DNA of 64,000 nt from Gp6-AA40 sp035293405. GTDB lineage: Bacteria; Acidobacteriota; Vicinamibacteria; Vicinamibacterales; UBA2999. Positions 60,556 through 64,000 of the stretch are shown piece after piece (positions within the stretch are counted from its first letter, which is position 1; each line of letters opens with the position of its first letter). Below the pieces are notes generated by a model, which had not been told where the DNA came from, did not search any database, and worked only from the letters and a program-made list of their open reading frames with translations. Made by a program: the position numbers and the translations under genes. The stretch is taken from contig DATDOE010000050.1 of the NCBI GenBank assembly GCA_035293405.1, forward strand, positions 13,423 to 77,422, in the 5' to 3' direction.

Positions 60556-61085
60556 GCGATCACCTCGGTCTCCGCCTTCGCCTTCACGCTTCGGCGGGGC
60601 AAGTTCGACTCCGTCTGCGCGGTTGTAGTGACCTTCACGGCGCGTTTGATAGCGGCCTGGATGCCGTAGTACGTCATGCAGCGGCACAACGTCCCGTTCA
60701 TGCCCTGCCGGATCTGGGCGTCGGTGGGATTCGGAGTCTTGTCGAGCAGCGCCTTGGCGGTCAGGATCTGCCCGTTCTGACAGAAGCCGCACGCCGGAAC
60801 CTGCTCGTCGATCCACGCCTGCTGCAGCGGATGGAGCTTGCCGTCCTTGGCCAGCCCTTCGAGCGTGGTGATCTCGGCGCCTTGAACAGTCGACACCGGC
60901 CTGATGCACGACCGGACCGCCTCGCCCTTGATGAGCACCGTGCACGCCCCGCACTGCCCGAGCCCGCACCCGAAGCGTGGGCCCTGCAGGTTGAGGTCGT
61001 TGCGCAGGATATAGAGGAGCGGCGTCGAAACGTCGACGTCCAGATTGTGCGTCTGGCCGTTCACCTTCAGTGTGATCTTGCTCAT
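60552..61085 (-). CDS. 2Fe-2S subunit of the molybdenum hydroxylase
   Basis: 177 residues. Plant-type 2Fe-2S domain (about 1-75): C-G-L-G-Q-C-G-A-C and a fourth Cys in R-S-C-I-R-P. The second 2Fe-2S domain (about 85-150): C-G-F-C-Q-N-G-Q-I and C-R-C. All eight Cys are present. The C-terminal 25 residues are a Lys/Glu-rich extension. It passes electrons from the molybdenum site to an external acceptor and has no own leader, so it is probably co-exported with the Tat-tagged large subunit. First gene of the pair. Confidence 0.93.
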   Translation of the reverse strand: MSKITLKVNGQTHNLDVDVSTPLLYILRNDLNLQGPRFGCGLGQCGACTVLIKGEAVRSCIRPVSTVQGAEITTLEGLAKDGKLHPLQQAWIDEQVPACGFCQNGQILTAKALLDKTPNPTDAQIRQGMNGTLCRCMTYYGIQAAIKRAVKVTTTAQTESNLPRRSVKAKAETEVIA

Positions 61086-61214
61086 CGAGTCATGTCTCCA
61101 AGTGGCACGAGCAGTCTCTCTCTACCGCCGCCGTTAATCAAGACGTAGGGCGGGTCTTGTTCTACAGACCCGCCGCTCAGATTCTTTGATGTAGTTACGC
61201 CCTTTGCTGCAGTT

Positions 61215-61262
61215 GCGTTGACGCTGCCCGGGTCCTGTCGCCGGGTTTCCCCAGCCGTGCTC
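61215..61262. mobile_element. Left-end fragment of the small TIR element
   Basis: GCGTTGACGC followed by the shared GGGTCCTGTCGCCGGGTTTC stretch and CCCAGCC, as at 55812-55858. After that the similarity ends, so the right part is missing or diverged. Confidence 0.65.
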
Positions 61263-61435
61263 GGCCCGGGTCGCACCCAGGCGGGACTGACAGGTATGCC
61301 GGGCTCGCGGGCGCGGGCGCTGCGGCCGGGAAATCAGCCTTCGCTCGTGAGCTGACGCACCTCGCGTCGACTAGCGGCTGACGCGTGGCGACATCCGTTG
61401 CGCGGCTCACAAAGGCTTACTATCTTGGTGTCCTT

Positions 61436-61572
61436 GAGTTGACGACCGTTCTTGCGGGCGGGTGGCGCCGGGAGGGGCATCCCCAACGGCCCGCAGGCGC
61501 TTCACCCAATGTTGTCTGTGCGCCGAGGACCGGTGGGGAAACCCGGCGACAGGTCCCGAAGAGCGTCAACTC
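61436..61572. mobile_element. Miniature element with terminal inverted repeats (copy 2, reversed)
   Basis: Ends GAGTTGACGACC (61436) and AGCGTCAACTC (61562-61572) are inverted. Read on the minus strand it has the same order as 55812-56020: CCTGTCGCCGGGTTTCCCC, then GGGGATGCCCCTCCCGGCGC, then CACCCGCCCGCAAGAAC, but it is about 70 bases shorter in the middle. Confidence 0.72.
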
Positions 61573-61611
61573 AAACAGACTGTTGTCGCTAGATCAAAAA
61601 GGAGTCACGCC

Positions 61612-62505
61612 ATGGCAAACGAACAAGATCCACCACAGACACCCGATGACATCACGCGGCGCGACTTCGTGGCCATGTCGATCGCGGCGGGCATCGCGAT
61701 CGGCGCCGGCGCGACGACAGCCGACGCGCAGGCGGTGACTGAAACCGCCGTCGACGTCAAGACGCCGGATGGCACATGCGACGCCGTCTTCGTCCACCCG
61801 GCCACTGGCACGCACCCGGGCGTGCTGATCTGGCCCGACGCGTTCGGACGACGGCCGTCGATGCTCGGATTCGCGAAGCGCCTCGCCGCCGCGGGCTATT
61901 CGGTGTTATTGCCGAATCCGTTCTACCGCACCGCCAAGGCGCCGGTGTTCGAGGACGCGTCGAAGTTCGACTTCAACAACCCGACCGACCGCGCCAAGCT
62001 CGGGCCACTGATGGGGCCGCTCAACGCCGACGGCGCCGCCGAGCGCGACGCGATTGCCTTCATCGCCTTCCTCGACGCGCAGCGGCAGGTCGACCGCAAC
62101 AAGAAGGTGGGCACGCAGGGCTACTGCATGGGCGGCCCGCTCATCATGAAGACGGCCGCGGCCGTGCCAACCCGTGTGGGCGCCGCAGCCTCATTCCACG
62201 GCGGTGGCCTCGTCACGCCGCAGCCAAACAGTCCGCACCTGCTCATCCCGAAGATGAAAGCGCGGCTGTACATCGGTATCGCGGTCAACGACGACATGCA
62301 GCAGCCGACCGCGAAGGACACGCTGAAGCAGGCGTTCGCGGACGCGAAGGTGCCGGCCGAGATCGAGGTCTACCCGACGGCGCAGCATGGCTGGTGCGTG
62401 CCCGACATGCCGCTGCAGGCCAACGGCATGCCGATCTACAACAAGGAAGCCGCCGAGCGCGCGTGGGGCAAGCTCGTGGCGCTGTATAAGGCGGGGCTCG
62501 TCTAG
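61612..62505 (+). CDS. Dienelactone hydrolase family protein with Tat leader
   Basis: 297 residues. Twin-arginine leader D-I-T-R-R-D-F-V-A-M-S. The alpha/beta hydrolase fold of the DLH family: H-P-G-V-L-I-W-P-D-A-F-G, then the nucleophile in G-Y-C-M-G-G (Cys, as in true DLH) and the histidine in Q-H-G-W. It should hydrolyse lactones or esters in the periplasm; the native substrate is unknown. AAGGAGTCACGCC precedes the ATG. Shares the exported, Tat-dependent character of the molybdenum enzyme that it diverges from. Confidence 0.9.
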   Translation: MANEQDPPQTPDDITRRDFVAMSIAAGIAIGAGATTADAQAVTETAVDVKTPDGTCDAVFVHPATGTHPGVLIWPDAFGRRPSMLGFAKRLAAAGYSVLLPNPFYRTAKAPVFEDASKFDFNNPTDRAKLGPLMGPLNADGAAERDAIAFIAFLDAQRQVDRNKKVGTQGYCMGGPLIMKTAAAVPTRVGAAASFHGGGLVTPQPNSPHLLIPKMKARLYIGIAVNDDMQQPTAKDTLKQAFADAKVPAEIEVYPTAQHGWCVPDMPLQANGMPIYNKEAAERAWGKLVALYKAGLV

Positions 62506-62571
62506 CGGCCACTGAGGCCACAAAGATTTGGCCACGGAGAACACGGAGATCACTAAGGGGTGATCGCCAAT

Positions 62572-62597
62572 GTAGAGGCGGGTCTTCAGACCCGCCT
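62572..62597. repeat. GGCGGGTCTTCAGACCCGCC hairpin
   Basis: GTAG-A-GGCGGGTCTTCAGACCCGCC, one of several GTAGGGCGGGTCTT-type palindromes (51763, 61148, 63626). Lies between the hydrolase stop and the next start and may end the hydrolase transcript. The preceding ACAAAGATTTGGCCACGGAG-type sequence is another common intergenic repeat. Confidence 0.8.
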
Positions 62598-62655
62598 TTC
62601 CTTTTGACTCGGGCATCAACTGAACGCAATCACATTCTCCGGCGTCTTGCAGCAC

Positions 62656-63597
62656 ATGAAACTCTCTCGCCTGCGCCTCTTTGTGGCGCTCCTCGTCGTG
62701 GCGCTCGCCTCCGCGCTTCCGGCGGCGCAGCCCAAGCCGCTCTTCTCCTTTCACAGCAACGCCTGGCTCAACCTGCATCACTACATCAGGGCCAATGCGC
62801 GCGGCGGGCCTGCGCCAACTGGCCTCTCCGAGGCGGAGCGCGCGCAGTGGACCGCGGGCGTCGAGTTCTACAAGCCGTACGCGGCGCGCGATGTGCTGTT
62901 CGACCAGGGGATGGTCGACATCAAGGATGCGCTTCACGGCGCCGAGGACAAGACCAGCCTCGACGGCGTCAAGATCGATCCCGCCCTGAAGTCGATGCTC
63001 GAGCGGGTGATGCCGATCTATCAGAGGCGCTGGTGGCCGGAGCACGACCGCGGCAATCGCGAGTGGATCACGGCCGTCCAGCCGCTGCTCGATCGCCATG
63101 GTGCGGCGATCAGTCAGGCGATCACCCGGACCTATAACGTCGCGTGGCCCAGCGAGCCGATACCCGTGGACGTATCGGTGATTGCCGGTCCAGTGGGCGC
63201 CTACGGAACCGCGAACCCACCGCACGTGATGATCTCTTCGACCGACACCGCCCTCCGCGGCTTCCGCTCGCTCGAGATGCTGTTTCACGAAGGCTCGCAC
63301 GGGTTGGGCCTCTTCCCGGTCCTCATCCAGCCGCTCGGGCAGGCCGCCGCTGATCAGAAGGTGAAACTTCCCCCGCAGCTCTGGCACGCCGTGCTTTTCT
63401 ACACCGCCGGCGAGCTCACGACGCGCGAGCTCAAAGCGCGCGGCATCGACTACACGCCCTACGCCAACGCGGCGTTCTACGACAACATGTGCGGCGCCGG
63501 CTGCCTCGACAAGATGGTCAAGCACTGGGGACCGCATCTGGACGGCACGCGATCGAGTGCGGACGCGCTCTCCGCCCTCGTCGCCGCGTTCAAATAG
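62656..63597 (+). CDS. Secreted protein with HExxH metalloprotease-like motif
   Basis: 313 residues. Signal peptide (L-F-V-A-L-L-V-V-A-L-A-S-A-L-P-A-A-Q). Residues H211-E-G-S-H215 in M-L-F-H-E-G-S-H-G-L form a zinc-protease-type HExxH, within a helical protein without other recognisable domain. Other conserved-looking parts are F-S-F-H-S-N-A-W-L-N-L-H-H-Y near 30 and Y-D-N-M-C-G-A-G-C near 280. It could be a zinc peptidase of an undescribed family or a dead relative. ATG 62656 starts the signal peptide; ATG 62647 is two codons further out. Confidence 0.72.
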   Translation: MKLSRLRLFVALLVVALASALPAAQPKPLFSFHSNAWLNLHHYIRANARGGPAPTGLSEAERAQWTAGVEFYKPYAARDVLFDQGMVDIKDALHGAEDKTSLDGVKIDPALKSMLERVMPIYQRRWWPEHDRGNREWITAVQPLLDRHGAAISQAITRTYNVAWPSEPIPVDVSVIAGPVGAYGTANPPHVMISSTDTALRGFRSLEMLFHEGSHGLGLFPVLIQPLGQAAADQKVKLPPQLWHAVLFYTAGELTTRELKARGIDYTPYANAAFYDNMCGAGCLDKMVKHWGPHLDGTRSSADALSALVAAFK

Positions 63598-63625
63598 CCC
63601 GTCTGCGCGGTCTGCAGCTCACAAC

Positions 63626-63675
63626 GTAGGGCGGGTCTTGCCTTGCCCTTCGACTATCGCTCAGGGCGGGTCGAG
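63626..63675. repeat. GTAGGGCGGGTCTT-type half palindromes
   Basis: CGTAGGGCGGGTCTTGCC then CTCAGGGCGGGTC. These are two forward copies of the REP-like unit, with CCTTGCCCTTCGACTATCGC between. The second runs into the TonB-receptor remnant. Confidence 0.65.
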
Positions 63676-63765
63676 ATGGCGTTCTCCAACCTGTTCAACA
63701 TCGAGAACCTCGACATGCCGAACACCAACGTCACATCGAGCACGGTGGGAACCTTCGATCGGCGG
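63643..63765 (+). pseudogene. C-terminal remnant of a TonB-dependent receptor-like gene
   Basis: The frame reads R-V-E-M-A-F-S-N-L-F-N-I-E-N, then M-P-N-T-N-V-T-S-S-T-V-G-T-F-D-R-R. This is the usual end of carboxypeptidase-regulatory TonB receptors in Acidobacteria (F-N-L-F-N ... N-P-N-T-N-V-T-S). The rest of the receptor is absent and REP-like sequence abuts its left edge. The frame stays open into the following gene. Confidence 0.6.
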
Positions 63766-63777
63766 TACGCTTACGTA

Positions 63778-64000
<223 letters not shown>

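Larger units (their letters stand above)
61086..61611. other. Intergenic region rich in repeats, no gene seen
   Basis: 526 bases. Holds the hairpin GGCGGGTCTTGTTCTACAGA-CCCGCC (61148-61173), a left-end fragment of the small TIR element (61215-61260, GCGTTGACGC then GTCCTGTCGCCGGGTTTCCCC), and the complete element at 61436-61572. A GGAGTCACGCC ribosome site for the next gene is at its right end. Confidence 0.75.

Overview
The window is high-GC bacterial chromosome with no rRNA, tRNA or CRISPR array recognised. The gene content points to an Acidobacteriota genome, most likely of the Vicinamibacteria type; this is inference from families, not from a marker gene. The families are three large ADOP-type FtsX/MacB permeases (two next to PadR regulators), a DUF1592/DUF1552 cytochrome-type pair, DUF6152, a PEP-CTERM protein, DUF4097 proteins behind an ECF sigma factor, and many intergenic heptad-type and REP-like repeats.

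Layout. 1-4772: the 5' two thirds of an aspartate kinase (runs off the left edge), an MBL/rhodanese sulfur enzyme, three small envelope or stress proteins (YtxH, BON, lmo0937), an outer-membrane barrel and a SnoaL-like protein. 4833-9752: a HEAT protein, an overlapping pair of unknown secreted proteins, and an M1 lipoprotein aminopeptidase. 9807-15710 (minus): one operon, DUF1592 (c-type heme) > DUF1552 (Tat) > ankyrin > NTF2-like. 15780-23189: sugar isomerase-like protein, orphan PAAR-like spike, 5'-3' exonuclease, secreted MBL hydrolase, DUF3014, DUF6152 and a coiled-coil secreted protein.

23143-33452 is the most unusual part. A minus-strand operon (helical/Ig-like protein > single-module KS-AT-KR-carrier-methyltransferase polyketide synthase > Sfp-type phosphopantetheinyl transferase) diverges from a plus-strand operon of four unrecognised proteins with no secretion signal. 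One of those four is a paralogue of the helical/Ig-like protein. They share a helical module with a conserved R-V-x-R-G-E-[LI] motif. I infer one functional system that makes a small methylated polyketide with a dedicated set of structural or scaffold proteins.

33476-48318 carries LuxR regulators, a PEP-CTERM protein, a large secreted repeat protein, a membrane Ser/Thr kinase, a zinc-finger miniprotein, SUI1/YciH, and two PadR-ADOP pairs facing each other. Within it lie two copies of a LuxR-kinase-SUI1-permease block that have decayed reciprocally: the first keeps only LuxR, the second keeps everything except LuxR. The permease remnant of the first block now supplies the C-terminal tail of the PEP-CTERM protein.

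48437-51590 is an ECF sigma / zinc-finger anti-sigma / DUF4097 / DUF4097 operon. 51981-64000 holds a third ADOP permease, a chemoreceptor-like protein, a PQQ-propeller protein, an LppP/LprE-like protein, a two-subunit molybdenum hydroxylase, a Tat-exported dienelactone hydrolase, a HExxH secreted protein, the C-terminal scrap of a TonB-dependent receptor, and the start of a dihydrofolate-reductase-family protein.

Intergenic DNA is rich in repeats: heptad-type degenerate tandem arrays that recur inverted, GC hairpins of REP type, and a small element with terminal inverted repeats (55812-56020 and 61436-61572).
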